64,000 nt of DNA from JAIBJN01 sp963842305 (lineage in GTDB: Bacteria; Actinomycetota; Thermoleophilia; Gaiellales; Gaiellaceae): positions 1,054,001-1,118,000 of the forward strand of contig CAWJFW010000002.1 of the NCBI GenBank assembly GCA_963842305.1. The letters run 5' to 3'. The first letter of the stretch is position 1. Every line of letters begins with the position of its first letter. The notes beneath the pieces are model-generated. The model was given only the letters and a program-made list of their open reading frames with translations. It ran no database searches and had not been told where the DNA came from. Position numbers and translations under genes: made by a program. Positions 35,246-42,703 of the stretch are shown here, in pieces.

Positions 35246-36289
35246 CTACGCCGCTGCGGCATACCCGAGCTCCGCGACCCAGGCCTCGATCTCCGACCAC
35301 GCGTCGTGCGGGCCTGGGCCTGCTTCAGGATGAAACTGCAGCGACCGGGCGTGCTTCTCCGGAAGGGCGATGCCCTCCACCGTCCCGTCGTACAGGGAAA
35401 CGTGCGTGACGGCCGCGGCGTCGCCTCGCACCGCGAAGCCGTGGTTCTGACTGGTGACGAGAACGCGGCTCGTCGCCAGCTCGAGCACCGGGTGATTCGC
35501 GCCTCGATGGCCGAAGGGCAGCTTGAACGTCTCGAAGCCGGCGGCGCGCGCGAGGAGCTGGTGGCCGAGACAGATGCCGAGCATGGGAAGATGCCCGAGC
35601 AGCTCTCTGACGACCTCCACCTCCGCCTCCAGGACGGAGGGATCGCCCGGGCCGTTGCACAGAAGGACGCCACGCGGGCGGGAGGCGAGGATCGTCTCTG
35701 CGTCCGTGTCGTGCGGCCACACCGTCACCTCGGCCCCGGAGACCGCGAGACGGTCGACGATCGAACGCTTGCAGCCGTAGTCCAGGACGGCGACGCGGGC
35801 CCCACCGCTCCCGACACGGTACGGCTCGCGCGTCGAGACGCCGGACACGAGCGCGCGGCCCTCCATGGGGGCCTGGGCCCTGACGTCGGCCAGCACCTGC
35901 TCGACGGAAGCGGCGCCCGCGACGGCCGCTGCGCGCATCGCGCCCCGCTCACGCAGCCGGACGACGAGCGCACGCGTGTCGATGTCCTCGAGGGCGACGA
36001 TCCCCTGCCCGTGCAGCCAGCGGGTCCAGTCGTCGCTCGTCGCCTGCCGCATGAGCACCGCGCACGCGTGCGCGCGGGAAGACTCCGATCGCTGCGGGGA
36101 GACACTGTAGTTCCCGATCATCGGAGCCGTGAACGCGATGATCTGCTCCGAGAAGCTCGGATCCGTGACGACCTCCTGGTAGCCAGTCATCGCGGTCGTG
36201 AAGACCGCCTCGCCGTAGGCGATCCCGAGCGCTCCGACCGACCGGCCCCGGAAGACCGTTCCGTCCTCGAGGACGAGCAGCCCACTCAA
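35246..36289 (-). CDS. carA: Carbamoyl phosphate synthase small (glutaminase) subunit
   Basis: A 347-residue subunit hydrolysing glutamine to supply ammonia to CarB. The N-terminal CarA domain starts LLVLEDGTVFRGRSVG. The class I glutamine amidotransferase domain has the nucleophile cysteine in LGICLGHQLLA, with His and Glu in the FHPEAGPGPHD segment. TTG 36287-36289 is the start; it overlaps the pyrC stop as TTGA, an unusual start codon but consistent with coupling elsewhere in this operon. Confidence 0.95.
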   Translation of the reverse strand: MSGLLVLEDGTVFRGRSVGALGIAYGEAVFTTAMTGYQEVVTDPSFSEQIIAFTAPMIGNYSVSPQRSESSRAHACAVLMRQATSDDWTRWLHGQGIVALEDIDTRALVVRLRERGAMRAAAVAGAASVEQVLADVRAQAPMEGRALVSGVSTREPYRVGSGGARVAVLDYGCKRSIVDRLAVSGAEVTVWPHDTDAETILASRPRGVLLCNGPGDPSVLEAEVEVVRELLGHLPMLGICLGHQLLARAAGFETFKLPFGHRGANHPVLELATSRVLVTSQNHGFAVRGDAAAVTHVSLYDGTVEGIALPEKHARSLQFHPEAGPGPHDAWSEIEAWVAELGYAAAA

Positions 36290-37575
36290 CTCGCGTACAC
36301 AACCTTTCCGGCCGCGACCGTCTGGACTACCCGGCCATGCAGCGTCGACCCGAGCAGCCAGGAGTTCGCCGACTTCGACTTGAAGGAGTCCTGGTCCACG
36401 TGCCAGACGGAATCCAGGTCGAGCAGAACGAGGTTCGCCTGGGCACCGACCTCGATCCGCGGCCGCTCGAGGCCATAGACGCGCGCCGGTCCGGCGCTCA
36501 TGCGCTCGAGCAACGTGGGCAGCGGCACAACTCCGGGCTCGACCAGCTGCGTGTAGAGCGCGGAGAACGCGGTCTCGAGCCCGGTGACGCCGAACGGCGC
36601 CTCCTCGAAGGGCACCTCCTTCTCCTCTCGGGCATGCGGCGCGTGGTCCGTCGCGATCGCCTCGATCGTTCCGTCGAGAAGCGCTTCGATCAGCGCGCCG
36701 CGGTCCCCGTCCCCACGGAGCGGCGGGTTCATCTTCACGTTCGGGTCGAGGGAGCGCACCGCTTCGTCCGTCAGGCAGAGGTGATGCGGTGTCACCTCGG
36801 CCGAGGCCTGGATGCCGGCGGCCCTCGCGCGCCGGAGCTCCTCGACGGACTCCCGCGCCGAGAGGTGAAGCAGGTGCAGTGGGCGGGCTTCGTAGCCCGC
36901 GAGGGCGAGGTCGCGGGCGACCATGACGCTCTCCGCAACCGAGGGATAGCCTCCGAATCCGAACTCTGCGGACACGATTCCTTCGTGGACGTGGCCTCCG
37001 CGCGAGAGGGTCGGCTCCTCGCAGTGGACCGCAACGGGCCTGCCGGCGGCGGCGCTGTACTGGAGCGCGCGCCGGATCAGGCCGGGCGCCACCACGGGGC
37101 GTCCGTCGTCCGTGAAGCCTGCGGCACCGCGCTCCGCGAGCTCGACCATCTCGGTCAGCTCGGCGCCGTCCTGCGCCTTGGTTATCGCCGCCAGGAAACC
37201 GACCGGGACCTCGGCCTCGCGCTCAGCCTGCTCTGCGAGGGCACCGAGGACCGACGCCGAGTCGATCACCGGCTCCGTGTTCGGCATGGCGAGGATGGCG
37301 CAGAACCCGCCGGCGGCCGCGGCGCGTGTGCCCGAGGCGAGATCCTCCTCGTCCTCGCGCCCGGGCGTGCGCAGGTGTACGTGCGGGTCGACGAACGCTG
37401 GCGCGAGCACCTTTCCGTTCGCGGGGGCCGTTGCTGGCTCGACGGCGCTGATCACGCCCTCCTCGATGCGCACGGTGAGGGTCTCGTCGAGACGGCTGGT
37501 CGGATCGACTGCCCTGACGTTCTCGAAGACGAGCGAGTCCTGCAGTCCGTTCTTGCCGAAGAGAACCCGCATCAC
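36286..37575 (-). CDS. pyrC: Dihydroorotase
   Basis: A 429-residue amidohydrolase forming dihydroorotate from carbamoyl aspartate, of the longer (type I, PyrC/AllB-like) class. The HxH metal pair is His65/His67 in DPHVHLRTPG, with further ligands in VAVHCEE and LHLLHLSA, and the catalytic Asp in ATDHAPH. GTG 37573-37575 overlaps the pyrB stop as GTGA; the next codon, ATG, is an alternative start. Its stop overlaps the carA start. Confidence 0.95.
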   Translation of the reverse strand: MMRVLFGKNGLQDSLVFENVRAVDPTSRLDETLTVRIEEGVISAVEPATAPANGKVLAPAFVDPHVHLRTPGREDEEDLASGTRAAAAGGFCAILAMPNTEPVIDSASVLGALAEQAEREAEVPVGFLAAITKAQDGAELTEMVELAERGAAGFTDDGRPVVAPGLIRRALQYSAAAGRPVAVHCEEPTLSRGGHVHEGIVSAEFGFGGYPSVAESVMVARDLALAGYEARPLHLLHLSARESVEELRRARAAGIQASAEVTPHHLCLTDEAVRSLDPNVKMNPPLRGDGDRGALIEALLDGTIEAIATDHAPHAREEKEVPFEEAPFGVTGLETAFSALYTQLVEPGVVPLPTLLERMSAGPARVYGLERPRIEVGAQANLVLLDLDSVWHVDQDSFKSKSANSWLLGSTLHGRVVQTVAAGKVVYAS

Positions 37576-38570
37576 GCCACCTCCTCGATCTCGGCGACCT
37601 TGACCTCAACCGGGCCCTGCGTGAGCAGGTCGTAGAGGACGGCCATTCGCACGACGAGGCCGCTCCGCACCTGGCGCTCGACGAGCGAGTCGGGCGAGTC
37701 GGCGACGGCGGCGTCGATCTCGACGCCGCGGTTCATCGGGCCCGGGTGCATGACCCGCTGGCCGGGCCGCAGCCGCCCGGGAGTCACGCCCCAGCGCGCG
37801 GCGTATTCCCGCAGGCTCGGCACGTAGTTCGCGCCTTCGAGCATGCGCTCCCGCTGCATTCGCAGCACGTAGACGACGTCGGCCTCCTTGATGTCCTCGA
37901 TGTCGTGCGAGACCTCGCAGCCCATCGACTCGATCCCGCGCGGGATGAGCGGCGGCGGGCCGACGAGCGTTACCCGGGCGCCCATGAGGACGAGCGCCTG
38001 GACATTCGAGCGCGCCACCCGCGAATGGAGGACATCGCCGACGATCGCCACGTGCAGCCCGTCGATCCCGCCCAGCTCGTCCTCGAGCGTGTACAGGTCG
38101 AGAAGCGCCTGGGTCGGGTGCTGGTGCTTGCCGTCCCCAGCGTTGACCACGTGCGCCGGGGTGAAGCGCGCTGCCAGGTGCGGCGCGCCGATGTGGGCGT
38201 GGCGGATGACGACGACGTCGGGGTCGTAGGCGCCGATCGTGAGGAGCGTGTCCTTCAGCGATTCGCCCTTCTCCACCGCCGAGCCTGACGACTTGATGGA
38301 CATGACGTCGGCCGAGAGCCGCTTGGCCGCGAGCTCGAAGCTCGACGAGGTCCGGGTCGAGGCCTCGAAGAAGAGGTTCACGACCGTGCGGCCGCGGAGC
38401 GCCGGCAGCTTCTTGACGTCGCGCTCGAGCGAGCGGGCGAACGTGCGCGAAAGAGCGAGGAGCCGTTCCACGTCGTCGCGCGTCAGATCCGCGATCGAGA
38501 TCAGGTGCCGGCGGGCCGAGCTCTTCGGGGGCAGGAGCTCGCTGCGAAGCAAGGGTCGGACGTCAGCCAT
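37572..38570 (-). CDS. pyrB: Aspartate carbamoyltransferase catalytic subunit
   Basis: A 332-residue enzyme condensing carbamoyl phosphate and aspartate. The carbamoyl-phosphate motif STRTSSSFELAAKRL lies near residues 68-82, HQHPTQALLDLYTL near 145-158, and MHPGPMNRGVEID near the C-terminus. I choose ATG 38568-38570 with AGGA 5 nt upstream; an in-frame ATG at 38580-38582 would add four residues and overlap the pyrR stop (ATGA). No pyrI regulatory subunit is nearby, as is usual for actinobacteria. Confidence 0.95.
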   Translation of the reverse strand: MADVRPLLRSELLPPKSSARRHLISIADLTRDDVERLLALSRTFARSLERDVKKLPALRGRTVVNLFFEASTRTSSSFELAAKRLSADVMSIKSSGSAVEKGESLKDTLLTIGAYDPDVVVIRHAHIGAPHLAARFTPAHVVNAGDGKHQHPTQALLDLYTLEDELGGIDGLHVAIVGDVLHSRVARSNVQALVLMGARVTLVGPPPLIPRGIESMGCEVSHDIEDIKEADVVYVLRMQRERMLEGANYVPSLREYAARWGVTPGRLRPGQRVMHPGPMNRGVEIDAAVADSPDSLVERQVRSGLVVRMAVLYDLLTQGPVEVKVAEIEEVA

Positions 38571-38578
38571 GGGCTTCC

Positions 38579-39154
38579 TCATTTCTCGGGGCTCGGGAGG
38601 AGCAGGACGCGGTCGACCTCGTCGACCTCGAGGAGTTGCACCTGAACGCGCTCGCCGTGGGCGGTCGGAAGGTTCTTCCCGACGTAGTCGGGGCGGATCG
38701 GAAGCTCGCGGTGGCCGCGGTCCACGAGCACCGCGAGCTGCACCCGCTCGGGGCGGCCGTAGTCGAAGAGGGCGTCGATCGCAGCGCGGATCGTGCGTCC
38801 GGTGTAGAGGACGTCGTCGCAGAGGACGCACGTCATCCCTTCGAGGGGAAAGTCGAGGCGTGTCGCGCGGACGACCGGCTGCGGTCGCAGGGGGCCGCTG
38901 CCGGGACGCGCGTGGACGTCGTCGCGGTGAAAGGTGATGTCGAGCGTCCCGAGCGCGACCTCCTGGCCGGTCAGCTCCTCGAGTTGGCGGCGGAGGCGCT
39001 GGCCGAAGGGAACGCCGCGCGTATGGATCCCCACGAGCGCGGTGTGCTCGAGGCTCGGGTTGCGCTCGACGATCTCGTGGGCGATGCGAACGATCGTGCG
39101 CCGGAGCGCTTCTCCGTCCAGCAGGACCCGTTCCGCCTGTGCGGGCGCAGCCAC
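38579..39154 (-). CDS. pyrR: Bifunctional pyr operon regulator / uracil phosphoribosyltransferase
   Basis: A 191-residue phosphoribosyltransferase-fold protein that binds pyr leader RNA when UMP is abundant and may also have UPRTase activity. The PRPP-binding loop is CVLCDDVLYTGRTIRAAID at about residues 111-129, and ALVGIHTRGVPFGQRL precedes it. It is the first gene of pyrR-pyrB-pyrC-carA-carB-pyrK-pyrD. The GTG start at 39152-39154 is preceded by AAAGGAG, which is part of a PyrR-binding stem-loop (39161-39192), so it probably represses its own translation. Confidence 0.95.
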   Translation of the reverse strand: MAAPAQAERVLLDGEALRRTIVRIAHEIVERNPSLEHTALVGIHTRGVPFGQRLRRQLEELTGQEVALGTLDITFHRDDVHARPGSGPLRPQPVVRATRLDFPLEGMTCVLCDDVLYTGRTIRAAIDALFDYGRPERVQLAVLVDRGHRELPIRPDYVGKNLPTAHGERVQVQLLEVDEVDRVLLLPSPEK

Positions 39155-39160
39155 CGACCA

Positions 39161-39192
39161 CTCCTTTCCGGCCTCTCAGGACCGAGTTAAAG
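39161..39192 (-). promoter_or_regulatory. PyrR-binding RNA element in the pyr leader
   Basis: On the minus strand the leader contains the core GGTCCTGAGAGGCC followed by GGAAAGGAGT. It folds with an upper stem GGUC/GGCC closing a CUGAGA loop, a purine bulge, and a lower stem ACUC/GAGU. This matches the known PyrR-binding loop (conserved CNGAGA terminal loop plus purine internal bulge). The Shine-Dalgarno GGAG is in the lower stem, 6 nt from the pyrR GTG, so bound PyrR would block translation rather than only cause termination. Confidence 0.8.
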
Positions 39193-39252
39193 GTGCGCGG
39201 GGAAGGCTAGCCGCCCGGCCGGACGGCGTCCAGCTGGGCGGACCACGCTCGT

Positions 39253-40011
39253 CTACCGAGGGCCGCCCGCCTCCGCGATGACGAGCGCCCATTCGAGGTG
39301 GGACTCGATCGTCTCGGGCAGCTCGCGCTCTGCACGGGCGAGTCCGGCCACGAAGGTCTCCTCGTCCAACAGGCGGAGCGTCGAGATATAGCGCCCGCGG
39401 ATCCGCTCCAGTGCCTCCTCCTTGGCCAGCGTCGTGCGCTGGGCCACCGTCCGGACGCGCACTGACGAGAAGCCTGCGGCCTCCAGCTCGCCGGCCAGCA
39501 CTTCGGGATTCGGGAAGCGCGCGAGGTCGAGCTCGGCCACCGCCGGAAAGACCGAGATCAGCCAGAACCATTCGAAGTGCGCCGGGGTGAAGGTCACCAC
39601 CACGGCTCGGCCGTCGGGGGCCAGGATGCGCACGAGCTCGGGAAAGGCGCGCTCGCGATCGACGAGGTGGACGACGAGGCGGAGGACCGCACGGTCGAAC
39701 CACCCGTCCTTGAAGGGAAGGGACTCCGCCTCGCCGATCTTGAGGCCGACCCGGCGGCCGGCGACGACCTGGGCCTCGGCGATCATCTCGGGCGAAGCGT
39801 CGACGCCCCAGACCTTCGCTCCCCGCTCCGCGAGTGCGAGCGCAAGACGGCCCGTACCGCAGCCGATGTCGAGGACGCGACGGCCGCGGACGTCGCCCTC
39901 GCCGGCGATGAGGTCGACGAGCTCCCACCAGTTCTCATCCGTTGGCCGGAGCCGGTCGTAGTCCTCAGCGAGCGGTCCGAAGTCCGGAGAGGAGCGCCTA
40001 GCGCCCGCCAA
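39253..40011 (-). CDS. Class I SAM-dependent methyltransferase
   Basis: A 252-residue Rossmann-fold methyltransferase of the UbiE/Methyltransf_11 group. Motif I is VLDIGCGTGRLALALAERG at about residues 46-64, the acidic motif II is KVWGVDASPEMI, and ILAPDGRAVVV marks motif III. The substrate is unknown. The start is uncertain: TTG 40009-40011 is the only plausible start before DFGPLAEDYDRLRP and overlaps the upstream DUF2007 gene by 14 bp. It sits just upstream of the pyr leader on the same strand. Confidence 0.85.
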   Translation of the reverse strand: MAGARRSSPDFGPLAEDYDRLRPTDENWWELVDLIAGEGDVRGRRVLDIGCGTGRLALALAERGAKVWGVDASPEMIAEAQVVAGRRVGLKIGEAESLPFKDGWFDRAVLRLVVHLVDRERAFPELVRILAPDGRAVVVTFTPAHFEWFWLISVFPAVAELDLARFPNPEVLAGELEAAGFSSVRVRTVAQRTTLAKEEALERIRGRYISTLRLLDEETFVAGLARAERELPETIESHLEWALVIAEAGGPR

Positions 40012-40231
40012 TGAGCTCGTCCGGATCAGTCATCGCCTCGATGGCGTGCTGGGCCGCCTCGAGCGACGTCTCCGGGACCAGGACCTTCTGGGGCGCGTCA
40101 TCGAGCGCCGCCGGATGCTGCTCCACGGCCGGGTGAAGCTCCGACGGGATCCCCGCCGAGTGCAGGATCGCCTGGATCTCCTCCGCCTCCGTGAGATCGC
40201 CTGCCACCGTCACCTGCACCATGCTCGCCAT
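39998..40231 (-). CDS. DUF2007-like small protein
   Basis: A 77-residue ferredoxin-like-fold protein starting MASMVQVTVAGDLTEAEEIQ and containing LHSAGIPSELH and VLVPETSLEAAQHAIEAM, the pattern of DUF2007 (putative signal-transducing protein) domains. The function is not established. ATG 40229-40231 is the start, with GGAGG and AGGGG upstream. Its first 134 bp overlap the extended end of the RNase Z frame. Confidence 0.75.
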   Translation of the reverse strand: MASMVQVTVAGDLTEAEEIQAILHSAGIPSELHPAVEQHPAALDDAPQKVLVPETSLEAAQHAIEAMTDPDELIGGR

Positions 40232-41201
40232 CGACCCCTGCCTCCTCCCGCGCGGGCCGTGCTCCTGCCTTGACGAGACGGGGGGCACCCCGCTCCTGGA
40301 ACGGAACGTCGATGATATCGAAGTCCCTCGGGACCACTGTCTCCGAGAAGACCGCACGCGCTTCGCGGGCGATCTCCGGTCCGAAGTAGCGGTTGGAGAG
40401 GTGGGTGAGCGCGAGCATGCGCACCTCGGCGGCGCGCGCCAGAGCCGCAGCGCCCGCACCGGTCGAGTGGAGCGTTTCGTCGGCCCGCTCGCGCTCCTCC
40501 TCGGCGAAGGTCGCCTCGTGCACGAGCAGGTCTGCCTCGTGTGCCACCTCGAGGACGCTCGCGGCCGGAGCGGTGTCGCCCGTGAGGACGACCCTCCTCC
40601 CGGGCCGAGGCGGGCCGAGCACCTGCTCCGGCCGGATCCGGCTGCCGTCCGGAAGCTCCACCTCCTCCCCTGCCTGTAGGCGCCCGAACAAGGGGCCTTC
40701 GGGCACGCCCAGCGCACGGGCGGCGGCGAGGTCGAAGCGCCCCGGCCGCGGCAGCTCGACGAACCCGTACCCGTTGGCCGGCACGCCGTGGGCCACGCCG
40801 AAGACGAGGATCCTGTAGTCCCCCCGGTCGAGTGTGTCGCCGTCCTGAAGCTCGACGAGCTCGAGCGAGTACGTGAGCTTCCCGAAGATCCGCTGGAGGC
40901 CGCCGAAGAGCTCCTTCAGGCCGGGAGGCCCGTAGATCTTGAGCGGAACCTCACGGCCCCGAAGCGCGAACGTCTTCAGCATCCCCGGCAGGCCGAGGTA
41001 GTGGTCGGCGTGGTAGTGGGTGAGGAAGATCTCGGGCAGCTCGACCAGGCCGACCGTCGAGCGCAGGAGCTGGCGCTGCGTCCCCTCACCGCAGTCGACG
41101 AGGAGACGCTCGCCGCCCCGGCGGATGAGCGAGGACGGGAGAGCCCGCCGGCCGGTCGGGACCGAGCCGGACGTGCCCAGAAAGACAAGGTCGAGATCCA
41201 T
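40098..41201 (-). CDS. rnz: Ribonuclease Z
   Basis: A 367-residue metallo-beta-lactamase-fold endonuclease that trims tRNA 3' trailers. The HxHxDH motif is His62-Tyr-His64-Ala-Asp66-His67, after FLGTSGSVPTGRRA; further ligands are in VLTGDTA, LVHEATF and LTHLSNRY. The domain is complete by about residue 310 (FDIIDVPFQERGAPRLVK). The remaining ~57 glycine/arginine-rich residues read through the DUF2007 start and are unlikely to matter. ATG 41199-41201 is the start. Confidence 0.92.
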   Translation of the reverse strand: MDLDLVFLGTSGSVPTGRRALPSSLIRRGGERLLVDCGEGTQRQLLRSTVGLVELPEIFLTHYHADHYLGLPGMLKTFALRGREVPLKIYGPPGLKELFGGLQRIFGKLTYSLELVELQDGDTLDRGDYRILVFGVAHGVPANGYGFVELPRPGRFDLAAARALGVPEGPLFGRLQAGEEVELPDGSRIRPEQVLGPPRPGRRVVLTGDTAPAASVLEVAHEADLLVHEATFAEEERERADETLHSTGAGAAALARAAEVRMLALTHLSNRYFGPEIAREARAVFSETVVPRDFDIIDVPFQERGAPRLVKAGARPAREEAGVDGEHGAGDGGRRSHGGGGDPGDPALGGDPVGASPGRGAASGGAR

Positions 41202-41273
41202 CGCGCAAGTGTAGGGTCGGCCGCCCGTCCAGGGAGCCCGGCCCCGGAGACCCGCGCCCACGACGCGAAGTAC

Positions 41274-41537
41274 CTAGGCGTCCCCGTGCGGGGCAGGCAG
41301 GTAGAGCACGGCGCCGGCCCGGAGCGAGGTCGAGTCGAGCCCGTTCCGCTCCTGAATCCGCCAGACGCCCTTGCGCGGGTCGCCGCTGTAGCGCTGGACG
41401 GCCAACCCCCACAGCGTGTCTCCGGCGCGAACGACGTACCGCTCCTCGGCTGCTGAGCCGCTCGAGGGGCGAGCCGCGACCAGGAGCAGGATTGCGACCA
41501 GGGCGGCGAGGATGAGGATCGAACGCAGAGCGAACAT
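41274..41537 (-). CDS. Membrane-anchored LysM protein, probable SOS-induced YneA/ChiZ-like cell-division inhibitor
   Basis: An 87-residue protein with one N-terminal hydrophobic helix (residues 5-21, LRSILILAALVAILLLV) and a LysM peptidoglycan-binding domain (RYVVRAGDTLWGLAVQRYSG onward, about 33-80). This is the architecture of Bacillus YneA and the N-terminal half of mycobacterial ChiZ, SOS-induced proteins that delay division. The ATG at 41535-41537 lies inside a LexA-type box, CGAAC-N4-GTTCG (41531-41544), with a TACTCT -10 hexamer 8 nt upstream. The SOS role is inferred; lexA itself is not in the window. A plain LysM envelope protein is the alternative. Confidence 0.82.
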   Translation of the reverse strand: MFALRSILILAALVAILLLVAARPSSGSAAEERYVVRAGDTLWGLAVQRYSGDPRKGVWRIQERNGLDSTSLRAGAVLYLPAPHGDA

Positions 41538-41551
41538 GTGTTCGTAGAGTA
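41531..41551 (-). promoter_or_regulatory. LexA-type SOS box and -10 of the LysM gene
   Basis: CGAACATGTGTTCG (41531-41544, plus strand) has perfect CGAAC/GTTCG arms around 4 nt, matching the Gram-positive/actinobacterial LexA operator. It covers the start codon and predicted transcription start. The minus-strand hexamer TACTCT (41546-41551) lies directly upstream. Repressor bound here would occlude polymerase. Confidence 0.75.
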
Positions 41552-41593
41552 GAGGACGCTCCGGATGGACGCCAGTGCGGCGTCGCTGCAGGA

Positions 41594-42703
41594 TCAGAGC
41601 AGGCCGTTGAGGAAGCGGCCGTCTCGACAGACAAGCTCGCCGTCCGCATAGACCTCGCTGCCCTGACGGAGGTCGCAGACGAGGTCCCAGTGGAGCGCGG
41701 ACTGCACCTGTCCGCCCGACTCGGGGTAGGAAGACCCCAGCGCGAGGTGGACGGTCCCGCCGATCTTCTCGTCGAAGAGTGTCTGGCCGGTGAACTCCGT
41801 CACCTCGTCGTTGAGCCCGAAGGCGAACTCGCCGACGCGCCTCGCGCCGTCGTCCAGCGCGATCATCTCGCGCAGGAACGCGGCTCCCTCATCGGCCTCG
41901 GCACGGACGACCTCGCCCGCGCGAAACTCGAGCTCGATCCCGCCGATGCGCCGGCCCGCGTAGCTCGAGGGATACGTGAAGCGGATCGTCCCGTTGACCT
42001 TCGTCTCGACCGGGCCTGTGAAGACCTCGCCGTCGGGGAAGTTCTCGCGACCGTCGCACGGCACCCACGTCCGCCCCTCGACGTCCAGCGTGAGATCCGT
42101 GCCTTCGCCGACCACGCGGATCTTCCGGCGCTCCCCGAGCCGGGATGCTAGCTGGGCGTACGAACGGCCGAGGACCTCCCACTCGGCGCTGGGATCGTCC
42201 CGGTCGAGCAGGCCCGCCTTGAAGACGAAGTCTTCGTACTCCGAAAGCGACATGTCGGCGTCCTGCGCGGCCGCTTGGGTCGGGTAGAGCGTCACGACTG
42301 AGCGCAGCTCGCCGTTGCTCACGCGCTCGAAGTGAATGCGCCGGAGGGGGTCGCGGGCTCGCTCCGCACGCGCCTGCCGCTCCGGGTCGACTCCACTGTT
42401 GGCGCGGGTGTTCACGTCCGCCTCGATCGCGATTCGCACATCCGCGCGCTCGACCTCGGCCCTCCGGAGCGGGCTCACCCAGGAGAGCTGGTCGTCGTTG
42501 CCCTCCCGGAGAAGCAGCTCGGGTGCCCCGTCGACGTCGAGTCGCAGATGCGGATGGCCGCCGGCGGCGAGCACCCGCGCCCAGATCTCGCGGACGAGCG
42601 GCGCCGCGGCGGAGCCCGTGTCGATGGAGACGAGGTCTCCTTTGCGCACCCGGGTCGAGTAGTCGACGAGGACGCCCGCAAGGCGTCCGAGCCGATCAGC
42701 CAT
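41594..42703 (-). CDS. M29 family aminopeptidase (copy 1)
   Basis: A 369-residue cobalt/zinc aminopeptidase related to AmpS/aminopeptidase T. Characteristic stretches are NGELRSVVTLYPTQAAAQ, the PDGEVFTGPVE metal-binding region, EKIGGTVHLALGSSYPESGG, and SALHWDLVCDLR near the C-terminus, which supply the conserved Glu, His and Asp ligands. It starts at 42701-42703, overlapping the second copy by 8 bp. It is the last gene of the dgcA-dgcN-M29-M29 operon and probably degrades peptides with broad N-terminal preference. Confidence 0.93.
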   Translation of the reverse strand: MADRLGRLAGVLVDYSTRVRKGDLVSIDTGSAAAPLVREIWARVLAAGGHPHLRLDVDGAPELLLREGNDDQLSWVSPLRRAEVERADVRIAIEADVNTRANSGVDPERQARAERARDPLRRIHFERVSNGELRSVVTLYPTQAAAQDADMSLSEYEDFVFKAGLLDRDDPSAEWEVLGRSYAQLASRLGERRKIRVVGEGTDLTLDVEGRTWVPCDGRENFPDGEVFTGPVETKVNGTIRFTYPSSYAGRRIGGIELEFRAGEVVRAEADEGAAFLREMIALDDGARRVGEFAFGLNDEVTEFTGQTLFDEKIGGTVHLALGSSYPESGGQVQSALHWDLVCDLRQGSEVYADGELVCRDGRFLNGLL

